DNA of 64,000 nt from an uncultured SAR86 cluster bacterium (GCA_902605935.1 CACLEI010000003.1:1-64000); one strand, 5' to 3'; shown: positions 52,342 to 63,801, counted from the first letter of the stretch. A program made the numbers and translations. Notes: a model not told the origin generated them from the letters alone.

Positions 52342-53271
52342 TTATAGTTTTGCTTCTAATTCGGGTAACGCTTCGAAGAGGTCAGCAACTAATCCATAAT
52401 CTGCAACTGAGAAGATTGGTGCTTCCTCGTCTTTGTTGATTGCGACTATTACTTTACTATCCTTCATTCCAGCTAAATGCTGTATTGCACCGGATATCCC
52501 AACAGCTATGTACAAGTCAGGAGCTACAATCTTCCCTGTTTGTCCAACTTGCATATCATTTGGAACGAATCCTGAATCTACAGCAGCTCTAGAAGCTCCA
52601 ATTGCTGCTCCTAACTTGTCCGCTATTCCATTTAGTAAACTAAAATTGTCTCCATTTTGCATACCTCTTCCACCTGATATAACAACTTCTGCTGCAGTAA
52701 GTTCAGGTCTATCGGATTCAGCGATCTCTTCCTTAATAAAAGAAGAAACTCCTGCATTTGTATCGTTTTCGATTGAGTTTACAGATGCACTTCCTCCAGT
52801 GGATTCACAAGCATCAAATCCAGTAGTTCTGACCGTAATAGCTTTAATAGAATCAGTACTTTGCACAGTTGCTATGCAATTACCTGCATAAATTGGTCGT
52901 TCAAACGTATCATCTGAAATGACAGCGCTTATGTCAGATATTTGAGAGACATCTAACTTGGCAGCTACTCTAGGCATGAAATTCTTACCATTTGTGGTAG
53001 CTGGAGCCATGATGTGTGAATAACCATCAGATAACTCAACTATTAAATTTCCTAAGTTCTCAGCAAGAGAATTTTTATATGTCTCTTTATTTGCTAGAAG
53101 TACATTATTTATACCAGGAATCTGAGAAGCTGAATCGGCAACAGATTCGCAATCCATACCTGCAACAAGGATATCTATGTCACCTCCAATCTCCTTTGCT
53201 GCAGCAACAGTATTAAGTGTTGCTCCCTTTAATTCTGAATTATCGTGTTCTGCTATAACTAATATACTCAT
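52342..53271 (-). CDS. etfA: Electron transfer flavoprotein alpha subunit
   Basis: C-terminal FAD domain: [69 protein letters not shown]. Confidence 0.96.
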   Translation of the reverse strand: MSILVIAEHDNSELKGATLNTVAAAKEIGGDIDILVAGMDCESVADSASQIPGINNVLLANKETYKNSLAENLGNLIVELSDGYSHIMAPATTNGKNFMPRVAAKLDVSQISDISAVISDDTFERPIYAGNCIATVQSTDSIKAITVRTTGFDACESTGGSASVNSIENDTNAGVSSFIKEEIAESDRPELTAAEVVISGGRGMQNGDNFSLLNGIADKLGAAIGASRAAVDSGFVPNDMQVGQTGKIVAPDLYIAVGISGAIQHLAGMKDSKVIVAINKDEEAPIFSVADYGLVADLFEALPELEAKL

Positions 53272-54020
53272 GTAATCACCTTTGCTTCGTTTTTTAATTT
53301 ATCAACTAGTTGTTCAATATCCTCTACCATTATTCCAGCTGCCCTCTCTGGAGGGGGAGTAACTTTCAAAGTATTTTGCCTTGGAGATAAATCAAGACCT
53401 AAATCTGATGAAGATAATGTTTCTAATGGTTTCTTCTTCGCTTTCATAATGTTGGGTAAAGAAGCGTATCTAGGTTCATTTAGTCTGAGATCAGTTGTAA
53501 TTATTGCTGGCATGGTTAATGAAAGTGTTTGCAAACCTCCATCTATTTCTCGTGTAACCTGAACAACTCCGTCTTGTATATCAACCTCTGAAGCGAAGGT
53601 TCCTTGGGGGAGATCTAACATTGCTGCCAACATCTGTCCCGTTTGGTTCGCATCACCATCTATTGCTTGTTTTCCGAGAATTATAAGATCTGGACTTTCT
53701 TTAGAAACAACTTCTTTAAGTGCTTTAGCTACCCCTAATGGCTCAACAGACTCATCTGTTTCTACTAAAATAGCTCTATCTGCACCAAGGGCCAAACATG
53801 TTCTTAATTGCTCTTGAGATGAAGCATCTCCAACAGATACAGCGATTACCTCTTCTGCATTACCGGCTTCTTTAATTCTCACAGCTTCTTCAATGGCAAT
53901 TTCACAAAATGGGTTTATAGCCATTTTGGCATTACTCAAATCAGGTCCACTTTCATCAGATTTAGCTCTTACTTTAACGTTATAATCAACAACTCTCTTT
54001 ACAGGTACAAGAACCTTCAT
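53268..54020 (-). CDS. etfB: Electron transfer flavoprotein beta subunit
   Basis: [51 protein letters not shown]. Start at 54020, not the track's 54419. Confidence 0.96.
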   Translation of the reverse strand: MKVLVPVKRVVDYNVKVRAKSDESGPDLSNAKMAINPFCEIAIEEAVRIKEAGNAEEVIAVSVGDASSQEQLRTCLALGADRAILVETDESVEPLGVAKALKEVVSKESPDLIILGKQAIDGDANQTGQMLAAMLDLPQGTFASEVDIQDGVVQVTREIDGGLQTLSLTMPAIITTDLRLNEPRYASLPNIMKAKKKPLETLSSSDLGLDLSPRQNTLKVTPPPERAAGIMVEDIEQLVDKLKNEAKVIT

Positions 54021-54096
54021 ACTATTTTCCTTATATGGTAAAATTAACAGTGCGTATTCTATAACTGCTGCCCGCCTCAATACAATAAATAAAAGT

Positions 54097-55746
54097 ATGG
54101 AAAATATCGAAAGAGAATCAATGGAGTATGATGTAGTCATAGTTGGTGCTGGGCCGGCTGGATTATCAACTGCAATTAAACTAAAGCAACAAGCAATCGA
54201 AGCTTCAAAAGAGATGTCGATATGTGTTGTTGAAAAAGGTTCTGAAGTTGGAGCCCATATACTATCTGGTAATGTCTTTGATCCGAAGGCATTAGATGAA
54301 CTTATACCTGACTGGAAAGAACTTGGCGCGCCACTTAATACTCCTGTTAAAAAAGATTCAGTTAGATATTTATTGAATGAAAAGTCTAACTTTTCAATCC
54401 CTACTCTATTTGCAACCACCTTTAAGAATCATGGAAACTACATTATGAGCCTAGGCAACTTTTGTAGATGGATGGCGGAGTATGCCGAGGGACTAGAAAT
54501 TGATATCTTCCCTGGATTCACAGCCTCTGAATTAATAATTAGCAATGGAGTTGTTGTAGGAATTGCTACTGGTGATATGGGAGTTGATGTTAATGGAGAA
54601 AAGAAAGACTCCTATGAGCCCGGCATAAATCTTATGGCTAAATACACGATCCTTTCTGAAGGATGTCGAGGTCATCTTGGAAAACAAGCTATTAGTTTGT
54701 TCAATCTCAATGAAGATAGAGATCCACAGCACTACGGCATAGGTTTCAAAGAAGTTTGGGATCTAGACCCTTCTGTCCATGAAGAAGGATTAGTTGTACA
54801 TACGATGGGATGGCCTGCAGCGAAGGGAGTGTTGTCAGGATCATACCTTTATCACGGAGAAAATAACCAAGCATTTTTGGGTTACATAGTCCCTCTTGAC
54901 TATGACAATCCTCATATAAGCCCTTTTGATGAGTTTCAACAATGGAAACATCAAGCATCTATTCAAAAATATTTAGAAGGTGGAACAAGAACTGCATATG
55001 GAGCAAGGGCTCTCATAAAAGGTGGTCACCAGTCTATTCCAAAAATGCATTTTCCAGGTGGTATGCTAGTAGGAGATGATGCAGGTACGATGAATTTCCC
55101 AAGAATAAAGGGTACACACACTGCAATGAAGTCTGGGATGATTGCTGCTGAAAGCCTTTTTGAAGAATTCTACAAAGATAATCCTATGACTGACCTAAAT
55201 ACAGTAACAGCTAACTTTAAATCCTCGTGGTTAGAAACCGAACTGCATAAAGCCAGAAACTTTTTACCTTTTATACATAAGTATGGAACTCTACTCGGTG
55301 TAGCTCTTGCTGGAATTGACCAATTAATATTTAGAGGAAAGCTGCCATTTACATTACATCATGATCAACCTGATCATGAATGTTTAAAAGAGGCTTCAGA
55401 AATGCCACGTATTGATTATCCTAAACCGGATGGTGTTATAAGTTTCGACAAGCTTTCCTCAGTATTTCTTTCTAATACGAATCATGAAGAAGATCAACCA
55501 TGTCACCTTGTTCTTAAAGATCCTTCTATACCATTGAGTGTAAACTTACCTAAATATGATGAACCTGCACAGAGATACTGTCCTGCCGGTGTTTATGAAA
55601 TAGTTGAGAAAGAAGGACAAAAGCAGTTTCAAATTAATGCTCAAAATTGCGTACACTGTAAAACTTGTGACATAAAAGACCCCTCCCAAAACATAAATTG
55701 GATAACTCCAGAGGGAGCTGGCGGTCCAAACTACCCAAATATGTAA
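54097..55746 (+). CDS. Electron transfer flavoprotein-ubiquinone oxidoreductase
   Basis: [21 protein letters not shown]..., 4Fe-4S end [55 protein letters not shown]; divergent from etfBA. Confidence 0.96.
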   Translation: MENIERESMEYDVVIVGAGPAGLSTAIKLKQQAIEASKEMSICVVEKGSEVGAHILSGNVFDPKALDELIPDWKELGAPLNTPVKKDSVRYLLNEKSNFSIPTLFATTFKNHGNYIMSLGNFCRWMAEYAEGLEIDIFPGFTASELIISNGVVVGIATGDMGVDVNGEKKDSYEPGINLMAKYTILSEGCRGHLGKQAISLFNLNEDRDPQHYGIGFKEVWDLDPSVHEEGLVVHTMGWPAAKGVLSGSYLYHGENNQAFLGYIVPLDYDNPHISPFDEFQQWKHQASIQKYLEGGTRTAYGARALIKGGHQSIPKMHFPGGMLVGDDAGTMNFPRIKGTHTAMKSGMIAAESLFEEFYKDNPMTDLNTVTANFKSSWLETELHKARNFLPFIHKYGTLLGVALAGIDQLIFRGKLPFTLHHDQPDHECLKEASEMPRIDYPKPDGVISFDKLSSVFLSNTNHEEDQPCHLVLKDPSIPLSVNLPKYDEPAQRYCPAGVYEIVEKEGQKQFQINAQNCVHCKTCDIKDPSQNINWITPEGAGGPNYPNM

Positions 55747-55844
55747 CAAAATCAATTGTTTATATATTAAAAAAAATATTTAACTTTTTTTGCATTTTTT
55801 TTAAAAAAAGGGTTGCAAAATAAAATAAAATCTATAATATACAT

Positions 55845-56062
55845 TGTTACCTATCAGACCGACTTGGAAACAACTCGAGACGAAGAAAAGGGGGAAAGAT
55901 AGGTTAGAGAACGGAAGGTGAAAGCTCTAAAAAACAGCTAGCAAAAAAAGTTTTTTAGACCACCAAGGTTGGAAGAGAAACCAACCAAGGAGCTAAACAG
56001 AATCTCGGTTTAGACACTTTCGAACTCGAACTAAAGACAGAGCATCAGCTCTGTTTTTTTTT
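55845..56062 (+). ncRNA. Candidate free-standing structured small RNA (~215 nt), family unassigned
   Basis: No ATG; stems ACCTATC(55849-55855)/GATAGGT(55898-55904), TCTAAAAAAC(55926-55935)/GTTTTTTAGA(55950-55959), GGTTGG(55967-55972)/CCAACC(55981-55986); terminator at 3' end; AT-rich promoter-like region upstream (TTGCAA ... TATAAT/TATACA). Confidence 0.7.
56037..56062 (+). terminator. Rho-independent terminator of the candidate ncRNA
   Basis: ACAGAGC-ATCA-GCTCTGT followed by T-tract. Confidence 0.88.
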
Positions 56063-56064
56063 GG

Positions 56065-56607
56065 CTAATTCAGTCTGAAGAAGTTACCTGAACTGTAAAC
56101 ACCATAAGACCCATTAACCTCTTCTGCCATGTCTATCAACTTGTAATATACGTTTCGGGATATCAGTCCCTCTAAATTTTTTCTGACTAGAGCGTATGGT
56201 GATGGTTCATCATTAATGCCTAATGTATCCACTCTAATGGGATGGTCACTATTTACTTCAAATATTTCATCCGTATTAGTTCGAAAAGTTATTATCTGCG
56301 CATTGCCTTCACCTGAGAATTCAAAATCTACTATGGTGAATGGTTTATCTTCAACCTCAATCTTTATTTTTTCTACCGGTGTTACTAGAAAATATTCTTC
56401 ACCATCTAACCTTAATACTCTGCTGAATAATTTCACCATTCGTTCTCTGCTTATCACCGAGTCCATAAAGTACCATTTTCCATTCCGATCAATCTTCATA
56501 TGAACATTTTCACATAATGGAGGATCCCAACTTTCTACTGGAGGGAATGTATCTTCATCTAACTTTGAAAGCTCTGTAAAAATTGAAGAAATGGTTGTAT
56601 CGGCCAT
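56065..56607 (-). CDS. DUF1285 family protein
   Basis: WDPPLCENVHMKIDRNGKWYFMDSVISRERMVKLFSRVLRLDGEEYFLVTPVEKIKIEVEDKPFTIV. Confidence 0.85.
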   Translation of the reverse strand: MADTTISSIFTELSKLDEDTFPPVESWDPPLCENVHMKIDRNGKWYFMDSVISRERMVKLFSRVLRLDGEEYFLVTPVEKIKIEVEDKPFTIVDFEFSGEGNAQIITFRTNTDEIFEVNSDHPIRVDTLGINDEPSPYALVRKNLEGLISRNVYYKLIDMAEEVNGSYGVYSSGNFFRLN

Positions 56608-56609
56608 AT

Positions 56610-57221
56610 TTATATAAACTCACTAAGTAATATTTGCAATGCAATTATAACCAGTGCAAAACCTAAAAACTTTTCGAATACTCCAAAAAACTTTAAAAAC
56701 TTTTCTTTAAAAATATTACTTGTAAAGGAATAAGAAACCAATGCAAACCATAGAAAGGTCATAACTGCCATATATAAACCATATAACATAAGGCTAAAGT
56801 TGCTGGAGCTACTCAAAACCATACCAAATAAAGAAATAAAAAATAATAAAGCTTTTATATTGGTTATGTTCGTAATAAGACCCACGGTAAAGCCTCCTGC
56901 TCTACCCCACTTATCCTTATTAGTAATATTATCGTCAAACTTTGAAATGTTAAGTAACGAGTTAATGCCAAGGTATATAAGATAGAAAGAACAAATAAAT
57001 TTAAGAACAAGAAGGTAGAAATCATTAGAGGCTAATATGATTAACATTCCAGTAACTGCTAAGCCAGAATGAAATAAAATACCTGTTCCTATTCCTCCAG
57101 CTGTCCATAATGCTATCTTCCTACCATAACGGATGCTTTGTCTAGAGACTAAAAAAAAATCAGGACCAGGGCTCATTACAGCAAACATATGTAGAACAAC
57201 TACCGTAAAAAATTCTGTCAT
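56610..57221 (-). CDS. LysE/RhtB family exporter
   Basis: VVLHMFAVMSPGPDFFLVSRQSIRYGRKIALWTAGGIGTGILFH. Confidence 0.9.
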   Translation of the reverse strand: MTEFFTVVVLHMFAVMSPGPDFFLVSRQSIRYGRKIALWTAGGIGTGILFHSGLAVTGMLIILASNDFYLLVLKFICSFYLIYLGINSLLNISKFDDNITNKDKWGRAGGFTVGLITNITNIKALLFFISLFGMVLSSSSNFSLMLYGLYMAVMTFLWFALVSYSFTSNIFKEKFLKFFGVFEKFLGFALVIIALQILLSEFI

Positions 57222-58216
57222 ATTAAAGTTGGTTCTATTTCCAATTTAATTCCAGTTATAGAAAAGATTTGGTTAATAATTTTGTTAGAAAATTTAAGAA
57301 TTTCATCTCCTGGAGTTTCTTCGTAAGTCACCAGAACCAGTGCATGCTGATCTGATATTCCTACACTTCCCTCTCTAAAACCTTTCCATCCAAACTTTTC
57401 AATTAAAAAAGCAGCAGATATTTTTATATCATCTCCTTCGAGATAGACTGGTATTTCTTCTGCTATATCTAATTTATTGTATTCTTCTTTAGTTAAAACT
57501 ACGTTCTTAAAAAAACTTCCTACATTTGGGAATTCTTTATAATCAGGTAAGACTTTTTTTCGAATTTTTGACACCAAATCAAATATATCCCTATGAGTTA
57601 GATTGTCCTTATTAAGGTTGTTTTTATTAATTTCATCTTCAAGAGAGCTATAGGAATAATTAATTTTAGGATCTGTTTTAAATTGAAATGTTACCGATAA
57701 AATTATGTAATCTGAACAATCTTTAAAAATACTAGTTCTGTAACCAAATTCACATTCATTGGCAAATAAAACTTTGATTGAACCCGTCTTAAGATCAAAA
57801 CAAGTTATCTTTTTTATAAAGCTAGAAATTTCCGATCCGTATGCCCCTATATTCTGTATAGGTCCAGCTCCAACTGTTCCTGGAATCAAAGCAAGATTTT
57901 CTAACCCAAACATTTTATGTTTTACGGTCCATTCCACAAAATTATGCCAGTTCTCCCCAGATGCAACTTCAATCGTCATATTATCAATTTCTTTTATGCC
58001 TAATAGCCTATTGAAAACTACCAATCCCTGAAATGTTTTAGTAGGCACTATATTCGTCCCCTCTCCGATAATTAATATTTGTAAGTTCTTTTCTTTAGAA
58101 AATGAAACTATTTCATCTATTTGATTAACCTCAGAAAGTTCACAGAAAAATGATGCAGTTTCTGTGGTCCTTAATGAGGATATTTTAGAAAATGGATAAT
58201 CTTCCGTGAAATTCAT
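57218..58216 (-). CDS. murB: UDP-N-acetylmuramate dehydrogenase
   Basis: LGLENLALIPGTVGAGPIQNIGAYGSEI, FGYRTSIFK, PNVGSFFKNVV. Confidence 0.95.
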   Translation of the reverse strand: MNFTEDYPFSKISSLRTTETASFFCELSEVNQIDEIVSFSKEKNLQILIIGEGTNIVPTKTFQGLVVFNRLLGIKEIDNMTIEVASGENWHNFVEWTVKHKMFGLENLALIPGTVGAGPIQNIGAYGSEISSFIKKITCFDLKTGSIKVLFANECEFGYRTSIFKDCSDYIILSVTFQFKTDPKINYSYSSLEDEINKNNLNKDNLTHRDIFDLVSKIRKKVLPDYKEFPNVGSFFKNVVLTKEEYNKLDIAEEIPVYLEGDDIKISAAFLIEKFGWKGFREGSVGISDQHALVLVTYEETPGDEILKFSNKIINQIFSITGIKLEIEPTLI

Positions 58217-58929
58217 TCTAAATCTAGAGCTATCTCTATTGCTTGCTTGAGATCATTTTCAGTATCGACACCGATATGATACTTTCCAGATGATTCAATT
58301 GCATAAATCTTCTCTCTATTATCCATAACTCGCATTTGTTCAAGATTTCTTTTGATCTCATTTTTACTTTGTTTCCATTTGATGAACTTCTGAAGGAAAT
58401 TTACTTTATATCCATAGACACCTATATGTTTCTTAGCGTCTTTTCTTGGTAAATGATCCACATCTCTTGAGAAGTCTTTAACTATATTTGAATCCAGCCA
58501 AAGTTTTACTACGTCATTATTTGCAAAGTCATTTGATCCTAGGTCTGAATACAAAGTAACCATATTGGCATTTTCTTTTTTAGCTAATTGCGCTAAGTTT
58601 TCTATATCTTTGGGATCTATGAAAGGCTCGTCTCCTTGAATATTTATTATTAATTCTTCATCCAATAATTTTAGAATATCGCATGATTCAGATAATCTAT
58701 CAGATCCTGTTTTATGATTTGAACTGGTTAAAAGAGCCTCTACATTAATTTCATTGCAGTGATACATAATTTCATCAGAATCAGTTGCCACATGGATAGA
58801 TTTAGCAGTAGTTTTTCTTGCCTGATCGACCACTCTTTCAATTAAGGTTTTACCTGCTATATCCTTAAGGGGTTTATTGGGTAGTCTAGTGGAGCCAATC
58901 CTGGCAGGAATAATGATTCTATAGCTCAT
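58213..58929 (-). CDS. kdsB: 3-deoxy-manno-octulosonate cytidylyltransferase
   Basis: [48 protein letters not shown]. Start set to 58929 (track 58950). Confidence 0.95.
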   Translation of the reverse strand: MSYRIIIPARIGSTRLPNKPLKDIAGKTLIERVVDQARKTTAKSIHVATDSDEIMYHCNEINVEALLTSSNHKTGSDRLSESCDILKLLDEELIINIQGDEPFIDPKDIENLAQLAKKENANMVTLYSDLGSNDFANNDVVKLWLDSNIVKDFSRDVDHLPRKDAKKHIGVYGYKVNFLQKFIKWKQSKNEIKRNLEQMRVMDNREKIYAIESSGKYHIGVDTENDLKQAIEIALDLE

Positions 58930-59095
58930 CAGAGAGGTCTCTAGCCTCATCAGGTATCATAACGGGTATTCCATCTTTTATGGGATAAGCTAGCTTACTT
59001 TCATTGCATATAAGCTCATCACCAATTTGTTCTAAAGAACCTTTTGAGACAGGACACACGAGTATATCTAAAAGCTTTTTGTCGATCTTAGTCAT
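58919..59095 (-). CDS. ycaR: Trm112/YcaR (UPF0434) family small protein
   Basis: 58 aa not in ORF track: [62 protein letters not shown] overlap with upstream stop and 11-nt overlap with kdsB. Confidence 0.9.
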   Translation of the reverse strand: MTKIDKKLLDILVCPVSKGSLEQIGDELICNESKLAYPIKDGIPVMIPDEARDLSDEL

Positions 59096-61899
59096 TTGTT
59101 TATTGTAAGTTTATTCAAAATATTTTCGGCCAAATCTTCGTTTTCAAATTTAGCTTCTACAGATAAGTACCAAAGATTATTAGAGTTCATTTCGAGGCAT
59201 CTTACAGCATCTTTTTCCGTCATTATAATTGGCAATGTATCTCCAAAATCAAGATCCTCCTCTTTAAATTGATAATGATCAGGAAAACTATGTCTTATAG
59301 GATTAAGACCTAAGCTTATTAATGTATTAAAAAACTTAGCTGGATTCCCTATTCCTGCTACTGCATGTACATTTTTGGATAATGGCCAAGAATTTGCATT
59401 GAACCTTTTGTTGTCTTTAATTCTCGCCCATTCAATCGGCTGATAATTCATCAGATAATTATTATGTTTTGTCTTCAATCTGGTAAGTTTTGATGAACTA
59501 ACTATAAAATCAGCTTCATCTGTTCTTTTTAATGATTCTCGTAATGGCCCAGCAGGCAAATAAAGTCCATTTCCAATTCCTCTATTACCATCAAAAACAA
59601 CAATTTCTATATCTCTATCCATCTTATAATGTTGTAAACCATCATCACTGATCACGATATCGGTATCTGTATCTGCAAGTAATTTCTTTATTGCAGCTAT
59701 TCTGTTTGTCGATATGCAAACTGGTCTTAGAGTGTTTTTATAAATAATCAATGGTTCATCTCCACTGACACTTACAGAGGTTTCATCATCAATAATAATA
59801 GGTTTAGTAGATGATCCACCATAACCTCGGCTTACGATGCCGGGTTTATATCCGTTCTTTTCAAGTAATTTAGTTAACCAAATAACTAGTGGTGTTTTTC
59901 CGGTTCCACCCACAACAATATTACCAACTACAACAACAGGGACTTCAGGTTTCCAAGATAGTTTTGGTTGATCTAAGAATTTATGCCTTCGCCTTCTTGA
60001 AACAAACTGCGTTAAGAGTGAAAGAGGCCAAAGAAGCCATAGCCATAATTTTTTCTGATACCAGCTTTGCTCTATAAAACTAGCCGAAGAGAGGTTATCA
60101 GTATTGTCTTCAAAGAAATTTATTTGAGGTTCTCTTTTTAGACCAACTTCTTCATCATCTTTAAATTGGTTCTTGTGTAATTCTGCATAATGCCCATCTT
60201 GAGAAATTAAGCTTTCATGTGAACCTATTTCAACAATACTACCCGATTCAAGTACCACAATTTTATCTGAATTCTCAATAGTTGATAATCTATGTGCAAT
60301 TACCAATGTTGTCCTATTTTTTGTTAATTCTAATAAGGCTTCTTGAATATAATTCTCTGATTCAGAATCCAGTGCAGAAGTAGCTTCGTCAAGAATCAGA
60401 ATAGGTGCATCTTTTAAAAGAGCCCTAGCTATAGCGATTCTCTGTCTTTGGCCACCTGATAGAAGAACACCATCATCTCCGGCAATTGTTTCATAACCAT
60501 CAGGTAGGGCTTCTATAAAATCATGAGCATTAGCCTTTTTCGCTGCTGCCTTAATTTCATCAAGGGATCTTTCTTCAGAACCATAATTAATATTATTGGC
60601 GATTGTGTCATTAAATAAAGTTATGTTCTGACTTACTAAGGCAATATGTGATCTTAGATTCTTTATTTCAAATTCATTTAACAATACTCCATCGATCTTT
60701 ATTTCACCCTTAAAATCATCATAAAATCTTGGAAGAAGACTCATTAAGGTTGTTTTACCTGCCCCTGACTTTCCGACAAAGGCAACAGACTCTCCTATAC
60801 CTATTTCAAGATTAATATTATTTAGTATATTTTTTGAAGATTTAGCATAGGCAAAGGAAACATTACTAAATTGAATTTCACCTTTTATTTCATCAGATTT
60901 AAATTTGCCATCATTTTTTTCAATCTCTTCATCTAATTGACTAAAAATATCTTCTGCTGCAGCTAGTCCCTTCTGTATTTGGCTATTAATTTCAGATAAT
61001 TGTCTTACTGGTTTAGCTAACATGCCTGCTGCGCTAAAAAAGGCTATAAAGGTTCCTGGCGTCATTACAGATACTACAGAAGCATCAAGAGCCAACCAAG
61101 TAACTAGAGCTAGTGCCGCAGAAACAAACATTTGAACTAAAGGAGAGGCAATTGAATTTGTTGCCTCTAGTTTTAAGTTTTGTTTTCTATTGTTATCACT
61201 TGCCTTGTTAAATCTGTCTATTTCATAATCTTCACCACCAAAAGATTTAACCTCTTCATATCCATTAATAGTTTCAGAAGCAACATGGGTCACATCTCCC
61301 ATTGCGGTTTGAATTTTTCCACTTATTTTCCTTAACCTTTTTGCTGCAATGCCAACAATAAGAGCAATGAAAGGTGCTGCAATAAAAAGAAACAATGCTA
61401 GCTTCCAGTTTAAGTACATCAAATAAGTAATCAATCCAATTACTAAAAGACCCTCTCTAATCAGAATTTTTAATGCATTTGTCGCTGCTCCAGTTACTTG
61501 CATAACATTGAAGGTAATTCTAGAAATTAGATGACCTGAACTATGAGCGTCATAGAAAGAACTAGGGAGTATAGTTAATTTTTCAAACAGTTCAGTTCTT
61601 AGGTTATGAACTAATCTATTAGAAATGGAGGACAATAAATAGTTTCCTATAAAGAAACCTATACCCCTCACGAATGCGATAGCTATCAAGGCAAGCGGAA
61701 GCACTAACCTTAAATCTCCTTCAGGAGTGCTTACATAATCTATAACTCTTTTTAACCATTCTGTAGCAGCTACTTGAGATCCAGAATAAATAGCAAATCC
61801 TAATATACTTACAACAAATAGCGGAATGTAAGGAAGAACATAGGTTAATAACCTAGCATAGAGCTTTATGCTGGATAATTCTTGATTGCTTTTATCCAT
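59092..61899 (-). CDS. msbA-lpxK: Fusion protein: lipid A flippase MsbA (N-term) + tetraacyldisaccharide 4'-kinase LpxK (C-term)
   Basis: 935-aa uninterrupted ORF. Residues ~1-582: ABC exporter ([35 protein letters not shown]). Residues ~608-935: LpxK ([73 protein letters not shown]). Confidence 0.93.
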   Translation of the reverse strand: MDKSNQELSSIKLYARLLTYVLPYIPLFVVSILGFAIYSGSQVAATEWLKRVIDYVSTPEGDLRLVLPLALIAIAFVRGIGFFIGNYLLSSISNRLVHNLRTELFEKLTILPSSFYDAHSSGHLISRITFNVMQVTGAATNALKILIREGLLVIGLITYLMYLNWKLALFLFIAAPFIALIVGIAAKRLRKISGKIQTAMGDVTHVASETINGYEEVKSFGGEDYEIDRFNKASDNNRKQNLKLEATNSIASPLVQMFVSAALALVTWLALDASVVSVMTPGTFIAFFSAAGMLAKPVRQLSEINSQIQKGLAAAEDIFSQLDEEIEKNDGKFKSDEIKGEIQFSNVSFAYAKSSKNILNNINLEIGIGESVAFVGKSGAGKTTLMSLLPRFYDDFKGEIKIDGVLLNEFEIKNLRSHIALVSQNITLFNDTIANNINYGSEERSLDEIKAAAKKANAHDFIEALPDGYETIAGDDGVLLSGGQRQRIAIARALLKDAPILILDEATSALDSESENYIQEALLELTKNRTTLVIAHRLSTIENSDKIVVLESGSIVEIGSHESLISQDGHYAELHKNQFKDDEEVGLKREPQINFFEDNTDNLSSASFIEQSWYQKKLWLWLLWPLSLLTQFVSRRRRHKFLDQPKLSWKPEVPVVVVGNIVVGGTGKTPLVIWLTKLLEKNGYKPGIVSRGYGGSSTKPIIIDDETSVSVSGDEPLIIYKNTLRPVCISTNRIAAIKKLLADTDTDIVISDDGLQHYKMDRDIEIVVFDGNRGIGNGLYLPAGPLRESLKRTDEADFIVSSSKLTRLKTKHNNYLMNYQPIEWARIKDNKRFNANSWPLSKNVHAVAGIGNPAKFFNTLISLGLNPIRHSFPDHYQFKEEDLDFGDTLPIIMTEKDAVRCLEMNSNNLWYLSVEAKFENEDLAENILNKLTINK

Positions 61900-61904
61900 C
61901 TTGG

Positions 61905-62564
61905 TTATTCTAAACTTAACAATCTATCCAGTCGACTAGAGACCTTTGTATCATGAGTAGCTATTAATAGAGTTACGTTTTTTATAGAAACCATATCCAT
62001 TAAAAGTGTCATAAAATTCTCAACATTCTTTGTATCTAAATTTCCAGTTGGTTCATCCATAATCAAGCATGATGGGTTATTTGACATAGCTCTTGCTATG
62101 GCAACTCTCTGTCTTTCACCACCCGATAACTCATTTGGAGCATTGTTTTCTTTACCAGATAGATTCACTTGTTCCAGAAGTAAAGAAGCATTTTTAATAG
62201 CTTCAGCTTGGTCTGTTCCTGCTAGTAATGCTGGTAATGCAACATTTTCTAATGCTGTCAATTCTGGTAACAGATGATGAAATTGGTAAACAAATCCTAT
62301 TTCCGTATTTCGAAGTTGAGATCTTTCATCATAGTTTAGTTCTGTAATATCTATACCTTGTATCTTTACAGAACCTGAATCTGGTCTGTCTAGTCCACAA
62401 ATAATATGCAGAAGTGTTGACTTGCCTGATCCCGAAGCACCAACTAATCCAATACTCTCACCATGATGAAGACTTAAAGAAAAATTTTTTAAAACCTGCA
62501 GAATTTCATCACCTTCTCCAAAAGATTTATCTATGCTATCAATACTAATAATCTCTTTATTCAT
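61905..62564 (-). CDS. lolD: Lipoprotein-releasing ABC transporter ATPase LolD
   Basis: GASGSGKSTLLHIICGLDRPDSG, FVYQFHHLLPELTALENVALPAL, LSGGERQRVAIARAM. Confidence 0.95.
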   Translation of the reverse strand: MNKEIISIDSIDKSFGEGDEILQVLKNFSLSLHHGESIGLVGASGSGKSTLLHIICGLDRPDSGSVKIQGIDITELNYDERSQLRNTEIGFVYQFHHLLPELTALENVALPALLAGTDQAEAIKNASLLLEQVNLSGKENNAPNELSGGERQRVAIARAMSNNPSCLIMDEPTGNLDTKNVENFMTLLMDMVSIKNVTLLIATHDTKVSSRLDRLLSLE

Positions 62565-63801
62565 TATTTAATATTTCTACGGGATCAACTTTTGAAGCCA
62601 ATCTCGCTGGATATACAGTAAACAAAATGCAGGAAATAAAGGTGATAGAACAAATTGCTGAAACCCATTCAAATCTTATATCTATGGGAAAATAATCAAT
62701 AAAATATACTTTTAAAAATTGTGTATTTAACAAGATTTCCAAAAAATTAATTATTGAGCCAAAATTTATTGAGATAATTAATCCTGCAAGACAACCTAAT
62801 AGAATTCCAAAAGAACCAACCAGACCTCCAAAAAGCAAAAAGACATTTTTTATAGTTTTGGAGGTGGCACCCATAGTCATTAAAATGGCAATCTGAGGTT
62901 TCTTTTGATTGACTGTCATAACGAGCATCGACATTAAATTATAAGCAGAAAGCAAAATAAGCATGAACAACATTAAAGAGACTAAGAATCTCTCATTTTG
63001 TATAGCTTCAAATAAAGTTCCATAATTTTGCTGCCAAGTGCTAGTCATTACTTCTTTATTCAAATTTTTTCTTACATTGGCCGCATCAAGTCTTATTTGC
63101 TTGTTCGAACTAAAAAGATCTTGGTATTTTATCCTAACGCCAGTTATTGATTGATCGATCCTCAATAACTTTGAAGCATTAGCAATACTCATATAGGCAA
63201 AGCTTTGATCTAATTCTGGTGCACCAATACTAAAAATTGCGCTAATTTTAAATTTCTTTGTACGCGGAAAAATACCTGCTAACCCTAATCCAGTATCGGG
63301 AACAAGGACATTCACGTAATCACCTACTTCAACACCTAATTGGTAAGCTAGGATATCTCCAATGACCAGATGATATTTATCTTCTTCAAGAGTCTTTAAA
63401 GAACCACTTACAATGTGGTCACTAATGGTGGAGACTGTATTCTCATATTTAGGGATTACTCCATAAATATAGACGCCTTTGAGAAAGGATCCAGAACTCA
63501 ATAAACCCTGAGTTTCAATATAAGGAGCCACGCCAATAACCTGAGAATTATCATAAACGATTCTCTCTATAGACTCATATTCCTGGATTTGGATATTTCC
63601 AATTATAGAGGCATGCGGGATTGTTTCTAAAATTCTTTCTTTAAGTTCTTTCTGGAAGCCATTCATGACTGAGGTCACTAAGATTAGAACCAGTACACCA
63701 ATCATTATCCCAAAGATTGCCATTCCAGAATGAAAAGAAACAAACCCATTTTTTCTAGACCGAAAATATTTTAATGCCAAAAATAATGATATATTTTTCA
63801 T
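62557..63801 (-). CDS. lolC: Lipoprotein-releasing ABC transporter permease LolC/LolE
   Basis: ALKYFRSRKNGFVSFHSGMAIFGIMIGVLVLILVTSVMNGFQKELKERIL. Confidence 0.92.
   Translation of the reverse strand: MKNISLFLALKYFRSRKNGFVSFHSGMAIFGIMIGVLVLILVTSVMNGFQKELKERILETIPHASIIGNIQIQEYESIERIVYDNSQVIGVAPYIETQGLLSSGSFLKGVYIYGVIPKYENTVSTISDHIVSGSLKTLEEDKYHLVIGDILAYQLGVEVGDYVNVLVPDTGLGLAGIFPRTKKFKISAIFSIGAPELDQSFAYMSIANASKLLRIDQSITGVRIKYQDLFSSNKQIRLDAANVRKNLNKEVMTSTWQQNYGTLFEAIQNERFLVSLMLFMLILLSAYNLMSMLVMTVNQKKPQIAILMTMGATSKTIKNVFLLFGGLVGSFGILLGCLAGLIISINFGSIINFLEILLNTQFLKVYFIDYFPIDIRFEWVSAICSITFISCILFTVYPARLASKVDPVEILNNE

Noticed and set aside
52433-52891. 152-aa plus-strand ORF opposite etfA
   Set aside because: Antisense shadow of etfA; composition mirrors the etfA codons and no family is recognisable.
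54021-54419. N-terminal 133-aa extension of EtfB in the ORF track ([19 protein letters not shown]...)
   Set aside because: It is antisense to the ETF-QO N-terminus, and conserved EtfB begins at [10 protein letters not shown] (54020). Longest-ORF artefact.
55845-56062. RNase P RNA identity for the ncRNA, based on ACAGAATCTCGGTTTAGACACTTTC
   Set aside because: Length (~215 nt) is too short for bacterial class A RNase P, and the GAGGAAAGUCC core and other conserved regions are not recognisable.
59092-61899. Possibility that the MsbA-LpxK ORF is two genes with an internal start
   Set aside because: No ATG/GTG/TTG codon was found in frame across the linker and start of the LpxK domain, and there is no stop; treated as a true fusion pending read-level check.
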